IMG/VR virus record: IMGVR_UViG_3300021168_000025
Span: 1-64,000 of that record
Direction: 5' to 3' (one strand)
DNA length: 64,000 nt
From: a virus
Shown here: positions 1 to 8,774 of the stretch, piece after piece
How positions within the stretch are numbered: position 1 is the first letter of the stretch
Layout of the letters: each line of letters begins with the position of its first letter
Made by a program: the position numbers and the translations under genes
The notes under the pieces: model-generated
What the model saw: the letters and a program-made list of their open reading frames with translations, nothing else
Databases searched by the model: none
Told to the model about the DNA's origin: nothing

Positions 1-38
1 TTTACCCGTCCACCTTCTCGTATGCTGACGGCATTTAA
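1..38 (+). CDS. 3' end of an upstream gene (partial)
   Basis: Only the last 11 or so codons are in the window. The frame ending in TAA at 36-38 has G/C-rich third positions like the neighbouring genes, whereas the frame ending at 42 does not, so the first is preferred. Product cannot be told; in this position a capsid or decoration gene would be expected, which is inference only. Confidence 0.35.
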   Translation, partial: YPSTFSYADGI

Positions 39-95
39 GTAACCGTCACCGAGAAAAGTAACGGGTTAGTGGCTAGTCACAAGGAGGGCTAGGTT

Positions 96-596
96 ATGGC
101 CGAAGTCTATGTCACCAACCGCACGAATGTGCATCTGGCTCCGACGCAAGACAACCCGAATGGCAGTGTTGTTGTCTTTCAGCCGGGGCTTAACACGGTA
201 CCGCCGGGCGCGGAAACCGACCCGACGATTGCGAATCTGATCACGACCAGTGCAGACGAGGTGGCGTTGGCACACCAAGCGCAAGGTGCGCAGGTACTTG
301 TTGACGAGCATCTCGCCGAGGCCTTGGCGGCGATTCAAACCGCCGAGAAGCAGCGGCTCGATGACAAGACCGCAGCCGGTGAGGAGTGGACCGCCGCTAA
401 TCAGGCGGCGATTGATGCCGGGCTGCCGTTTTCCGATCCCCATCCCGATCCGGTGGTGCGGCAGTCGGTGGTGCTGACCTCTGCACCGCATGTCTACGCC
501 AGCCTGCCGGCAGGAACGGTAACGGTACCGCCGACTAACGGTGCCACAGGTGCTACGGGTGCCACAGGCAGTACGCGTGTCCTGCCTGAGGCCTAA
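96..596 (+). CDS. Virion-associated hypothetical protein with collagen-like C-terminal tag
   Basis: A 166-aa protein of unknown function. The ATG follows a strong AAGGAGGG Shine-Dalgarno at 80-87. The N-terminal half is soluble and hydrophilic, the middle (about 90-125) is Ala/Glu-rich and probably helical, and residues about 148-157 form a short Gly-Ala-Thr collagen-like tract before an unstructured end. Similar Gly-X-Thr tracts occur at the C-termini of two other proteins here and inside the spike/fibre protein, suggesting a shared surface module. It sits just upstream of a terminator and a virion glycosidase, so a head decoration or fibre role is plausible but unproven. Confidence 0.75.
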   Translation: MAEVYVTNRTNVHLAPTQDNPNGSVVVFQPGLNTVPPGAETDPTIANLITTSADEVALAHQAQGAQVLVDEHLAEALAAIQTAEKQRLDDKTAAGEEWTAANQAAIDAGLPFSDPHPDPVVRQSVVLTSAPHVYASLPAGTVTVPPTNGATGATGATGSTRVLPEA

Positions 597-627
597 ACGG
601 TTTGGGGATTGCGCTTGGGGTGGTTGG

Positions 628-657
628 GGGGCGAGTCACTAAACTCGCCCCTTTTTT
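628..657 (+). terminator. Rho-independent terminator
   Basis: Perfect 8-bp stem (628-635 with 644-651), 8-nt loop, then six Ts. It separates the first gene from the glycosidase gene. Confidence 0.85.
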
Positions 658-675
658 GTATGAGGAGCCGCAGTA

Positions 676-1764
676 ATGGCTATGTCACCCCGCGCCTACC
701 ACGCGATAGACACCACCGGGCTTCCGGCACACCGTTACACGGATCGCCGTACCGATGATTTGGCGGTGACATTGGCTGCCCCAAAGAGTGACGTACCGAT
801 CCCGCCACCAGCGGAGGGCGGTTGGGGTTACGTGCCCGAGTGGGGTTGGGGTAACTTTCCGCCGGGTACACCGCCAGCACCGGAACCCGAGCCGCCGGAT
901 CAGGTGGTGGTATTTGAAGACATGTTCCGTGACGGTAAGCTCGATCAAAGCAAGTGGTTCACCCGTTACATCTACACGGGACCGGATGGACCGGGAACCC
1001 TCGACTACCTCAATGACGAGTGGCAGCGTTTCCGCGAAACCGGTAACCATGTGTTCGATGCTGGTGGACTCTGTTTGGCTGCGTTACCGCCGGCCGCGCC
1101 ACCACCGGACACCAATGGTGGTAACTGGTACCCGAGCGGTATGCTGCGTTCAAAGGAACTGTTTGATCTGGCGTCCGGTGATGAGTTCTATTTCGAGTGT
1201 AACGCAAAGGTACCGCGCGGCAAAGGCGTGTGGCCCGCGTTCTGGCTCGCCGCCGACGCGCAGATACCCAACGATCTCTTGACGGTGCGTTGGCCACCCG
1301 AGATCGACATCATGGAGATTGTCAACAACGCTGGCGAAGACACTACCTATATGCTGGGTGCGCGTTGCCAAGTGCTCAACTGGGACACCAATCCGCAAAA
1401 GTACTCCTTCACCGAGGTAGCCGAAGGTTACAATGGTGACTTTTCGGTATGGTACGCGCCGTTTGATTTTGCCGATGATTTCCACCAATTCGGCTTGTAT
1501 TACAAAAGACCCAATTTCACGATTTATTGTGACCGTTCGCTGATCGTATCGGGTGTCTATGACTGGGTGTGGGATGACGGTACGCCCGCACCCCCGGCGC
1601 ATATCCTGTGTAACCTCGCCATCGGTGGTTCCTGGGCCGGGCGTTACGGTGTCGATGACAGCGCGTTCCCGCAGGCACTGCAAGTGGATTACATCCGGGT
1701 GTACGCGAAGCACGCAATGACCTTACCGCAGGGTCAGATCGGTAGGGATTACGAGGTGACGTGA
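676..1764 (+). CDS. Glycoside hydrolase family 16 (endo-beta-glucanase/laminarinase-like) protein
   Basis: 362 aa. The GH16 signature EIDIME lies at about residues 209-214; by family knowledge the first Glu is the nucleophile, the Asp assists and the last Glu is the acid/base. Supporting family features are the NLAIGG strand near 313-318 and the C-terminal VDYIRVYA strand near 337-344. A Pro/Gly/Trp-rich linker (about 40-75) precedes the catalytic domain and the first 40 residues may anchor it to the virion. There is no signal peptide. GH16 enzymes cut beta-1,3/1,4-linked glucans or galactans, so the likely job is degradation of host exopolysaccharide. Its SD (GAGGAG) is at 662-667. The precise polysaccharide cannot be inferred. 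Confidence 0.88.
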   Translation: MAMSPRAYHAIDTTGLPAHRYTDRRTDDLAVTLAAPKSDVPIPPPAEGGWGYVPEWGWGNFPPGTPPAPEPEPPDQVVVFEDMFRDGKLDQSKWFTRYIYTGPDGPGTLDYLNDEWQRFRETGNHVFDAGGLCLAALPPAAPPPDTNGGNWYPSGMLRSKELFDLASGDEFYFECNAKVPRGKGVWPAFWLAADAQIPNDLLTVRWPPEIDIMEIVNNAGEDTTYMLGARCQVLNWDTNPQKYSFTEVAEGYNGDFSVWYAPFDFADDFHQFGLYYKRPNFTIYCDRSLIVSGVYDWVWDDGTPAPPAHILCNLAIGGSWAGRYGVDDSAFPQALQVDYIRVYAKHAMTLPQGQIGRDYEVT

Positions 1765-1824
1765 CCGACAATCGGTCACAATTGTACGGTAGAAGAACGA
1801 GGTTCACTCAGAGGAGCAGATGCA

Positions 1825-2574
1825 ATGCCTTATATCGCTTATAGCCGCTCACCGATTCATGTTCGTCAAACCAGCGGCGGCGTTGATCCTGGTTTTGGTG
1901 TCGAGGGACCGGTTGATCCGGGCTTTGGTGGCGGTATCAAACCGCCGGTCGATCCCGGTTATGGCCACCCCGATATCGGCCCAATTGATCCTGGGTTTGG
2001 TGTCGGGTTGCCGCCTATCGCTTCGCACCCGCTGCCACCCGCGCCGGGGCGTCCCGATAACGGGCTGCCGACCTATCCGGTAGTGCCGGGTCACGATCTG
2101 CCGCAACCGCCAAATGTGTGGCCGCGCCCGCCGCGTCCGGTTCGGCCGTCCCATCCGATTGCACCCGGTGGTGGTGGTGGTGCTACGCCAACCCCGCCGA
2201 TTGCCGGTGGTGGTGGTCGCCCGAGCCACCCGATTGCGCCACCGCCGGTTCCGATCTCGCCGGAACACCCGATCTATCTGCCGGGTGGGCCGGACAACTC
2301 GTTGCCGCTGCCCCCAGGTGCGGTGTGGCCACCGCTACCGCCTGCTTTGGATGATACCGAGTTGATGTGCCTTGTCTGGATTGTGGGTGTTGGCTACCGC
2401 TGGACGGTGATCGACACGTCGCTCAAGCCGGACAATGAGTTGCCGCCGACCACAGTGCCGCCGGCACCCGATCAAGGCTTGCCGACGACACCGCCTGCGC
2501 CGACGCATCCGACCGCGCCACCGGCTACCGGTTCGACCGGGGCTACCGGTCCCGCACCTACGCCGACGCGGTAA
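1825..2574 (+). CDS. Pro/Gly-rich low-complexity protein with DPGFG repeats
   Basis: 249 aa with no recognisable globular domain. Residues about 20-60 carry four or five copies of a (V/I)DPG(F/Y)G repeat, followed by Pro-rich stretches with recurrent SHPIAP and PDNGLP motifs. A short segment near 175-195 (MCLVWIVGVGYRW) is the only hydrophobic stretch. The C-terminus ends in a brief collagen-like GSTGATG tract. Start chosen at 1825 because GAGGAG lies about 9 nt upstream. Likely an extended linker or decoration protein of the virion; function unknown. Confidence 0.7.
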   Translation: MPYIAYSRSPIHVRQTSGGVDPGFGVEGPVDPGFGGGIKPPVDPGYGHPDIGPIDPGFGVGLPPIASHPLPPAPGRPDNGLPTYPVVPGHDLPQPPNVWPRPPRPVRPSHPIAPGGGGGATPTPPIAGGGGRPSHPIAPPPVPISPEHPIYLPGGPDNSLPLPPGAVWPPLPPALDDTELMCLVWIVGVGYRWTVIDTSLKPDNELPPTTVPPAPDQGLPTTPPAPTHPTAPPATGSTGATGPAPTPTR

Positions 2575-2590
2575 AAAGAGGAATGATGGT

Positions 2591-2612
2591 GGGGTCGCTG
2601 AAAGGCGACCCC
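2591..2612 (+). other. Intercistronic hairpin
   Basis: Perfect 8-bp GC-rich stem (2591-2598 with 2605-2612), 6-nt loop, but no T-tract after it. It is better read as an mRNA-stabilising or processing hairpin than as a terminator. Confidence 0.5.
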
Positions 2613-2632
2613 CTCATTAAAGAGGTGACACA

Positions 2633-3208
2633 ATGCCCCTGAACTCGAAAGGAACCAAAATCAAGGCCGCGATGCAGAAGCAGTACGGCGAGGAAAAGGG
2701 CGAAAACGTATTCTGGGCGAGTAAACAAAAAGGAACTATTTCAGGTGTGGATACTGCCACTAAGATCACCCACTCCCGCTCGATCCCCGGCTTAGGGAGA
2801 ACGACTGTGACTCATACCAACGACACAAACACGGTTGATAGCTGGTTTCGTGACGGGGATGGTGACAAGGGTGGTCCTTTGATGACCGGTCCCTATCAGG
2901 CTCCCGAACGCCACAAGGATTTGTTGGGTGAGGTATCGGAACCCGAATCAACGCCGCGCGGCCCGATGACTGAGGCTAAGGCCCCGGAACGCACCAAGAG
3001 TGCCGGTGACAAAAAGGCCAAGGATCAATCCTCAACCTTTTCAAACGTACAGTCCGGCGCGCCGATGAACAATCTCGGCATGGGTATTCCGTCACCCAAT
3101 GTCGCGGCCAAACCCGGTGTTACTACAAGTACCAGCACTGCCGCGACCGGTGACTCTTTGCGCGCGATGAACGCGCGTCACCGGGCGTTCTGGTCACGCA
3201 AGCGGTAA
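2633..3208 (+). CDS. Conserved hypothetical phage structural-region protein
   Basis: 191 aa. The first 40 residues (beginning MPLNSKGTKI and containing a Gly-Glu-x-Val-Phe-Trp-Ala-Ser-x-x-Lys-Gly-Thr pattern) match, from memory, a short basic domain common near the head and neck genes of proteobacterial phages. The rest is polar, Pro/Thr/Lys-rich and probably disordered. AGAGGTGACAC precedes the ATG. Position between accessory virion genes and the neck genes suggests a minor virion or assembly role. Confidence 0.75.
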   Translation: MPLNSKGTKIKAAMQKQYGEEKGENVFWASKQKGTISGVDTATKITHSRSIPGLGRTTVTHTNDTNTVDSWFRDGDGDKGGPLMTGPYQAPERHKDLLGEVSEPESTPRGPMTEAKAPERTKSAGDKKAKDQSSTFSNVQSGAPMNNLGMGIPSPNVAAKPGVTTSTSTAATGDSLRAMNARHRAFWSRKR

Positions 3209-3217
3209 CGGTGATAC

Positions 3218-4012
3218 ATGGCGCGTGTCTCGACCGGAGGTCCGTTCCCGGCGATCAGGCCGGATGAGACGGATTTCTTTACCTTCGATTTTAGCCGCAA
3301 GCTAGGGTCGTCCGGTAACATTACCGCCGCGACCTGGGTCTGTACGCTCGCATCGTATAGCCCGCCAGGGATAGTCGATCCCGATCCTAATAGTCACGTC
3401 ACACCACAGGATATTCCGGCACCCCCGCCACAGATCAACAAGGTGGCGGCGCTCTGTGGCGGATTTGTCGAGGGCGCGGCCTATACGCTGACCGTCCAGG
3501 TGGAGATCGATGACGGGCGCGTCCTGGCGCTCTCTGGTGACGTTAAATGCGTCCTAGGCACGACGACCGCCGAAGCCGACGAAACCTTCAGTGTCGAGGA
3601 GTTTCGCAGCAACTACCCGGCGTTCGCCGACGCCACCCGCTTTACCGACGCCGAGGTGCAGTATTGGATCGATCAAGCCTGCTCGCCGCCCAACTCGACG
3701 CCCGCGATCAACAAATATCGCTGGGGGCAGTTCTACCAGCTTGGCTTGCAGTTGTGGGTGGCGCATAATCTAGCTGTTCAGGACATGATGGCGCAGCGTG
3801 CCGGGCTGCCTGGGATGGGTGGGCCTAGCTACGTCACCTCCCCGATGACGGGGTCGGGCGTACCAGCTTCCAAGTCGGTCGATGGTGTTAGTATTAGTTA
3901 CGACAACCAGATCGGCTTAGAGCACGACGCTGGATGGTGGGGTTCGACGCCGTGGGGGAACCAGTTCCTCTACTACCTGCGTATGGCAGGTTCCGCCCCG
4001 ATCCAGTTGTGA
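3218..4012 (+). CDS. Head-tail connector protein, DUF4054 family, with extra N-terminal domain
   Basis: 264 aa. Residues about 122-264 resemble DUF4054 (a head-completion/adaptor family) in the FxxxYPAFAD segment, in the helix with VQYWIDQA and in the C-terminal region. Residues 1-115 form a separate beta-rich domain with a Pro-rich linker, so the protein is longer than a stand-alone DUF4054 (about 130 aa). It is followed by gp10-like and neck-terminator genes, the usual order in such phages. The SD is weak. Confidence 0.75.
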   Translation: MARVSTGGPFPAIRPDETDFFTFDFSRKLGSSGNITAATWVCTLASYSPPGIVDPDPNSHVTPQDIPAPPPQINKVAALCGGFVEGAAYTLTVQVEIDDGRVLALSGDVKCVLGTTTAEADETFSVEEFRSNYPAFADATRFTDAEVQYWIDQACSPPNSTPAINKYRWGQFYQLGLQLWVAHNLAVQDMMAQRAGLPGMGGPSYVTSPMTGSGVPASKSVDGVSISYDNQIGLEHDAGWWGSTPWGNQFLYYLRMAGSAPIQL

Positions 4013-4017
4013 CTCTT

Positions 4018-4218
4018 ATGGAACGGCGCACAGTCCTGACGATCAACGTCATCAGAGCACTGAAGGCGTTTTGGATCGCACAACCGGGTCAGATCGAGGA
4101 ATACAACGCCGAGCGGGAACTATCCCGCGCTCTCGACGCCTATCTTGGAGGTGACAATGAGTCCAAACATGCGGAAGAAGCTGGAACGCAATATCCAGTA
4201 TCACGCGGCGATGGCTGA
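4018..4218 (+). CDS. Small hypothetical protein in neck cluster
   Basis: 66 aa starting MERRTVLTIN, beginning 6 nt after the preceding stop and overlapping the next gene by 62 nt. The first 45 residues look coding (amphipathic helix, G/C-rich third positions); the tail inside the overlap looks less constrained. There is no good SD, so expression would depend on coupling. Unknown function. Confidence 0.5.
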   Translation: MERRTVLTINVIRALKAFWIAQPGQIEEYNAERELSRALDAYLGGDNESKHAEEAGTQYPVSRGDG

Positions 4219-4477
4219 GTATCACGGCGACGAAGCCAAAAAGAAGCAAGACGCGGCACCCCCGGACGGTACGCAGCAACCGACCGCATCCGCGTCACCA
4301 CCGGCACCCGATCCCGATGCCAAGCTGGCTGACACGCACAGCGAAACAGTGTCGCAGTTACAGGCACTGATCGATGCGGAACCGATTATCCCGGCGATCG
4401 TGTCGGCACAGCAGAGCCGCCCGGTGATGCGTAACATGAGCGCCGATGTCAGACCGTCTTCGGGGGTGTTCCACTAA
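4157..4477 (+). CDS. Hypothetical protein, helical N-terminus and disordered linker
   Basis: 106 aa. ATG at 4157 is preceded by GGAGGTGAC, which decides the start over an in-frame ATG 12 nt upstream. The N-terminal 30 residues are strongly charged and helical; residues 35-60 are Pro/Ala/Ser-rich. The stop codon abuts the ATG of the next gene (TAAATG). Not recognised; probably a small connector-region protein. Confidence 0.7.
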   Translation: MSPNMRKKLERNIQYHAAMAEYHGDEAKKKQDAAPPDGTQQPTASASPPAPDPDAKLADTHSETVSQLQALIDAEPIIPAIVSAQQSRPVMRNMSADVRPSSGVFH

Positions 4478-5092
4478 ATGGCCCAAGGTCGGCGAGTCAA
4501 CGCACACCTTACGGTGTTGGAAGACAACAGCCAGATGGTGGCCGATGCGATCAAACGACTGGCCAATACTACCGTTATGGTCGGTATCCCGTCCGATCAG
4601 GAACAGCCACACTACGATGAAAAAGGGTCACAAGCCAAGGGAGCCGAAAAGCGTACCGACACCCCAAGCGGTATCGGTAACGCCAACATCGGGTACATCC
4701 ACGAAACCGGCGCGCCAGCGGCGCACATCCCGGCGCGTCCCTGGCTTGGCCCCGGTGTCAGGGTCAACCAACGACAATGGACCGCGTATATGATCCGCGC
4801 CGGTCACTTGGCGTTTGCTGGGAAGATCGAGGGTGCCGACAAGGCGTGGCACGCCGCAGGCATGACGGCGGTTGATGGCGTGAAGGATCATATCCAGTCC
4901 AACATCCCGCCGCCGCTGTCACAGGTAACGGTAGACCGCCGCCGCCAGCGTTCTACGGGTAGCAGTTACCGGCGCAAGGCGACGACCGCCAGTGATACCA
5001 CCACGCTGATCGATACGGCGCAGATGATTAATAGTGTCTCCTATGTCATTCGTCACCGTGGGCGAGGTGGTCAAGGTGGAGGAACTACCTGA
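4478..5092 (+). CDS. HK97-gp10-like neck/tail-completion protein
   Basis: 204 aa. The segment at about 71-90 (IGYIHETGAP then IPARPWLGPG) is the hallmark of the HK97 gp10-like/virion morphogenesis family: a conserved GxxHExG-x-x-x-x-IPARPF-like motif. The N-terminal VxVGIP strand and a Lys/Arg-rich C-terminus also fit. Such proteins form a ring at the head-tail interface. It overlaps the next gene by one base (TGATG). Confidence 0.75.
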   Translation: MAQGRRVNAHLTVLEDNSQMVADAIKRLANTTVMVGIPSDQEQPHYDEKGSQAKGAEKRTDTPSGIGNANIGYIHETGAPAAHIPARPWLGPGVRVNQRQWTAYMIRAGHLAFAGKIEGADKAWHAAGMTAVDGVKDHIQSNIPPPLSQVTVDRRRQRSTGSSYRRKATTASDTTTLIDTAQMINSVSYVIRHRGRGGQGGGTT

Positions 5093-5505
5093 TGCCGAGT
5101 CTCGATGTCACCGACGCTTTTGATGTCTCTTTTTGGGATCAGATTGTGGTGATTCGGCGGGTGGCGTCGATCAACAACATGGGCCGGGTGACGACTAAAG
5201 ATACTTCGATGTCGGCGTTGGCAGTTGTCACCGCAGCGTCACCGGTTGACCTCCAGCGAGTTCCCGAATGGGGGATGATGAACAAGACGATCTCGCTTTA
5301 CACCCCGTTCCGTATCCAGGGACCGGCGACCGATGAAGCGGGAAATGTCACTCACCCCGATGAGATACTGTGGCGGAACTCGCTCTTCATCGTCAATTTT
5401 ATGGAGGATTACTCCGGTTACGGCCGAGGCTTTGTCCACGCGGTCGCCACCTCGAAGCAGAATGTGGACTACCCGCCGATACCTGATCCGATGGGGAATG
5501 CCTGA
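5092..5505 (+). CDS. Putative head-tail joining / head-closure protein
   Basis: 137 aa, predicted beta-rich. Position between the gp10-like protein and the neck-terminator gene matches the head-closure slot in related gene orders. The stretch RVPEWGMMNKTISLYTPF followed by DEILW and FIVNFMEDY suggests a small beta-barrel. Assignment is by synteny, not by a clear motif. Confidence 0.6.
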   Translation: MPSLDVTDAFDVSFWDQIVVIRRVASINNMGRVTTKDTSMSALAVVTAASPVDLQRVPEWGMMNKTISLYTPFRIQGPATDEAGNVTHPDEILWRNSLFIVNFMEDYSGYGRGFVHAVATSKQNVDYPPIPDPMGNA

Positions 5506-6197
5506 TGCCGTTTGTTACTGACAGCCGGTTTGCCGGGTATCTGGGTCCGGTAACACCGGGACCGGCTCCGCTCGAAGACGATGCGTGGGAAGACTTCCTG
5601 CATGATGTCTTTGCCGGTGTCACGGGTTTGCCGCCGACCCTGGTGCGTCCGCGTTGGCAGGAGGAACCGCCGCTGCGACCGGATATCAGTGTCGATTGGA
5701 TGGCATTTGGTACCCAGGCAGTTCGCACCGATTTCGCGCCGGTACAGTATCACATCGATACTCCCGGTGACGGTTACGATGCGTTACAGGAGATGGAGGA
5801 GCGCGATATCATTTGTTCCTTTTATGGACCGAACTCCGAAAAGTATTCATCGTATTTCCGTCGTGGTTTGTACATCGACCAGAATCAAGCCGTGTTCCGC
5901 GCTAACGCGGTTGGCATGGTGGGTACCACCCCCTTCACTCGCGCAGCCGAACTGGTGAAGGAACGCTGGTGGCCGAGACAGGACATAACGGTGACTCTGC
6001 GTCGCGAGGTTCGTTACAACTATAATGTCTTTAACTTGTTAGCGGCTCAGGTCGAAATCCGCGCCAATCCGCCCGGCGAAACCCGTATTCTGAGCGAGAC
6101 TGTCACTGCCGGTACGCCCGCACCGGCACCCGGCACGACTTGGGATTCCGGTGCGACTGAATGGGATAGTGGTAGTACCATGTGGGATGTGTCATGA
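5505..6197 (+). CDS. Neck terminator protein (gp12-like / LIC_12616-like family)
   Basis: 230 aa. The segment IICSFYGPN followed by a helix and a YIDQNQAVFRANAVGM-type strand, then a DITVTLRREV strand, resembles the phage neck-terminator gp12-like fold found beside DUF3383 sheath genes. The C-terminus carries three Trp-Asp repeats about 8 residues apart (WDSG, WDSG, WDV) on a Pro/Thr-rich tail, which is unusual and may be a binding tag. The last codons overlap the next start as ATGA. Confidence 0.65.
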   Translation: MPFVTDSRFAGYLGPVTPGPAPLEDDAWEDFLHDVFAGVTGLPPTLVRPRWQEEPPLRPDISVDWMAFGTQAVRTDFAPVQYHIDTPGDGYDALQEMEERDIICSFYGPNSEKYSSYFRRGLYIDQNQAVFRANAVGMVGTTPFTRAAELVKERWWPRQDITVTLRREVRYNYNVFNLLAAQVEIRANPPGETRILSETVTAGTPAPAPGTTWDSGATEWDSGSTMWDVS

Positions 6198-6724
6198 CCT
6201 CTGCGATCGACCCAACCAAACCAACCGCAGGCGAGGCACTGACCGCTGATGTGCGGCAGAACTTTGCTACTGCTGCCAGTGAAATAACCGATGCCCAGAA
6301 CCGGTTATCAACGGCGGAAGGTACTCTGACCACGGTACAGGCACAGGCAGGCGTCATCGGCGGGTCATGGACTTACCGGCAGTTACCTAACTGGTTTGTA
6401 GCGCCTTATTCGATGATTGGGTTTGATAATGATGATCTGACTCAGGCAACAAACTTCAAGGCGTCACAACACGATAGTAACGGTGTCGATTTCTCTTATA
6501 TGTTCGGCAACTTGCAGCCGGGTGACCGCGTTCTGATCCGCGAGACAGATCAAGTCACTGGCACTGTCTACAGTGGCGTGCGCGCCACTATTGCCGCCAG
6601 CCCGCCAACTATCGATGGCAATGGTTTTTGGTTGTTTCCGATCCAGCCGGGTTCTGCGGTCCCCTACGGTCCCGCCCCACCGGGGACCGGCCAACCTTGC
6701 AGTGTCTACTTCACCTATCTCTGA
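6194..6724 (+). CDS. Tail-associated protein with fibre-like N-terminal motif
   Basis: 176 aa. The start PTKPTAGEALTADVRQNF followed by a short heptad-like helix is a motif seen at the N-termini of many phage fibre proteins. The rest is an all-beta domain with conserved-looking Gly/Pro turns. ATG at 6194 overlaps the upstream stop (ATGA) and is preferred over a GTG 12 nt upstream. It probably decorates the neck or tail; precise role unknown. Confidence 0.65.
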   Translation: MTSAIDPTKPTAGEALTADVRQNFATAASEITDAQNRLSTAEGTLTTVQAQAGVIGGSWTYRQLPNWFVAPYSMIGFDNDDLTQATNFKASQHDSNGVDFSYMFGNLQPGDRVLIRETDQVTGTVYSGVRATIAASPPTIDGNGFWLFPIQPGSAVPYGPAPPGTGQPCSVYFTYL

Positions 6725-6736
6725 GGAGCGTGAGTC

Positions 6737-8227
6737 ATGGCACAGGGTCTTTCTGTCAGTCGCGTTGTCGATGTTATGGTGAACTTCTCACCGCAGGCGA
6801 TCCCGACCCAACGGTTTGACACTCTGCTGGCGATGGGTGACAGCGGGGTGATTGATACCGGTGAGGCGATCCGCGAATACAACGCTATCGCCGATGTTGC
6901 CAATGACTTTGGTACCACCGCACCCGAGTACCTCGCGGCCTTGGAGTTCTTTGGCCAGACACCGCAACCGGCGTTGATGTATATCGGCGAGTGGGCGAAT
7001 ACCGCGACCAAAGGTAGGCTCACGGGCGGGTTACTGACAGCGCAACAGCAATTGATCTCGAATTGGACCGGCATCGTCAACGGCGAGTTCAGTGTCATAC
7101 TCGATGGCGGCGCGGCGACGCCGATCAGTGCGTTGAGCTTTGCCGGGGCGACCAATCTTAATTCCGTGGCCGCGACCATCCAGGCGGCAATGCGTACAGC
7201 GGCGAGCGCACCAGCACTGACCTTTATCTGGAACGGGACGCAGTTTATCTGTCAGAGTGGGACCACCGGTCCCACCTCTTCGGTGAGCTTCTTCACCGCA
7301 GGGACTGGCGGCACCGATATTTCGGCACAATTGATGATGACCAGTGCGACCGCAATCCGCAGTACCGCCGGCATCGCCGTCGAAACCCCGGTGGCGGCTG
7401 TCGCTCGCGTTGACGGGCGCGGTTGGTACGCGGTGACTTTTGCCGCGTCGCGCACATTGACCGACCCGGAACATTTGGCGGTGTCGGCTTATGTCGAGGC
7501 ATCTGATGACAAGCATATGTACGGCATCACGACCAGTGAGCAGACTTGTCTCGATCCGGCAAATGTTACCGATATCGGCAGCCAAGCGATGCTGGCCGAT
7601 TACATGCGGACAACGATTCAGTGGTCACTGACCAATCCCTACGCTGTGTGTTCCTTTTTCGGTCGGGCACTGACCGTGAACTTCGAGGGTAGTAACACCA
7701 CGATTACCATGAAGTTCAAGCCAGAGCCGGGCGTGTTCCCGCAGATACTGACCGGGTCGCAGGCAACGACACTCGCCGATAAGCGCCTCAATGTCTACGC
7801 CCAGTACAATAACGGCGCGGCGATCACCCAGGAAGGTGTCATGTCGGGCCGTGCCTATTTTGACGAGATGCACGGGCTGGATTGGCTGGCGAACCGGATA
7901 CAAAACGATCTGTTCAACGTGTTGTATACGTCACCAAAAGTTCCGCAGACCAACCCCGGTGTCCACGTTCTTGTCACAACCTGTGACGCCAGTTTGTCAC
8001 AGGGCGTGCAGAACGGGTTGATCGCGCCGGGTGTGTGGAACGCACCGGGTTTTGGCGAACTGCAACAGGGTGACACCTTGCACTATGGTTGGTACACCTT
8101 TGCCAATAATGTTGATACACAGTCACAGGCCGATCGCGAGGCGCGTATCGCGCCCTTGATCCAGATCGCTGTGAAGTTGGCTGGTGCCATCCATTTTGCG
8201 GACGTGTTGATCAATGTCAACAGGTGA
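6737..8227 (+). CDS. Tail sheath protein (DUF3383 family)
   Basis: 496 aa. N-terminus, size and position match the DUF3383 tail-sheath-like family: a beta-strand start (SVSRVVDVMVNFS), a DTLLAMGDSG segment, an ALEFFGQTPQP segment and a C-terminal helix ending in VLINVNR. Sheath subunits polymerise around the tube and contract to drive it through the host envelope. This gene is the main evidence for a contractile tail. SD GAGGAG at 6723-6728. Confidence 0.85.
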   Translation: MAQGLSVSRVVDVMVNFSPQAIPTQRFDTLLAMGDSGVIDTGEAIREYNAIADVANDFGTTAPEYLAALEFFGQTPQPALMYIGEWANTATKGRLTGGLLTAQQQLISNWTGIVNGEFSVILDGGAATPISALSFAGATNLNSVAATIQAAMRTAASAPALTFIWNGTQFICQSGTTGPTSSVSFFTAGTGGTDISAQLMMTSATAIRSTAGIAVETPVAAVARVDGRGWYAVTFAASRTLTDPEHLAVSAYVEASDDKHMYGITTSEQTCLDPANVTDIGSQAMLADYMRTTIQWSLTNPYAVCSFFGRALTVNFEGSNTTITMKFKPEPGVFPQILTGSQATTLADKRLNVYAQYNNGAAITQEGVMSGRAYFDEMHGLDWLANRIQNDLFNVLYTSPKVPQTNPGVHVLVTTCDASLSQGVQNGLIAPGVWNAPGFGELQQGDTLHYGWYTFANNVDTQSQADREARIAPLIQIAVKLAGAIHFADVLINVNR

Positions 8228-8273
8228 CTCTTAGTCGGGACATTGACCGAGACTGTGATGAGAGGAGGGCAGC

Positions 8274-8747
8274 GTGGCGACCTACAGTTTCAACGACAAT
8301 ATGTGCGCGATCAGCGGACCCAACGGTGCCTTTAGCCTGGGGTACGGATCGTGTAACTCCGAAGGCGGTATCTCGGTGAACATGGTCGAAGACAAGAGCA
8401 CCATGACCATCGGCGCGGACGGTTGTGTCATGCACAGCCTGCATTCGGGCAAGGGCGCGACAGTCACTATTCGGCTGCTCAAAACCAGCCCGACCAACGC
8501 GTTGCTGTCACAAATGTACGGCATGGACACTAACACCGCCGGTAACCCCGGTGCTTCGGCCAATCACGGACAGAACCAGATTAGTATCCGTGATCTGCAA
8601 CGCAATGATGTGATCACCTGTCAGCAATGTGCTTTTGCGAAGTTCCCCGATGTCACCTTTGCCAAAGAAGGCGGCGAAATGGTGTGGACGTTCCATGCTG
8701 GTGTCGTTGACTTTGTGCTAGGTTCGGGACTCGCGGTCGCGTTCTGA
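8274..8747 (+). CDS. Tail tube protein (DUF3277 family)
   Basis: 157 aa, GTG start with GAGGAGGG 6 nt upstream. The N-terminal SFNDNMCAISGPNG, the ISV strand with DKSTMTIGADG and the VTIRLLKTSP strand match the DUF3277 tube family, which always follows the DUF3383 sheath gene. Tube subunits form the inner rigid cylinder of the tail. Confidence 0.85.
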   Translation: MATYSFNDNMCAISGPNGAFSLGYGSCNSEGGISVNMVEDKSTMTIGADGCVMHSLHSGKGATVTIRLLKTSPTNALLSQMYGMDTNTAGNPGASANHGQNQISIRDLQRNDVITCQQCAFAKFPDVTFAKEGGEMVWTFHAGVVDFVLGSGLAVAF

Positions 8748-8774
8748 CATTAGTCGCTTAGGGAGGGTGACAAA

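Noticed and set aside
1800-1812. Single GGTTCACTC copy before the Pro/Gly-rich gene as part of the repeat system
   Set aside because: One isolated 9-mer on the opposite functional strand, without the second block; a chance match in 64 kb is likely.
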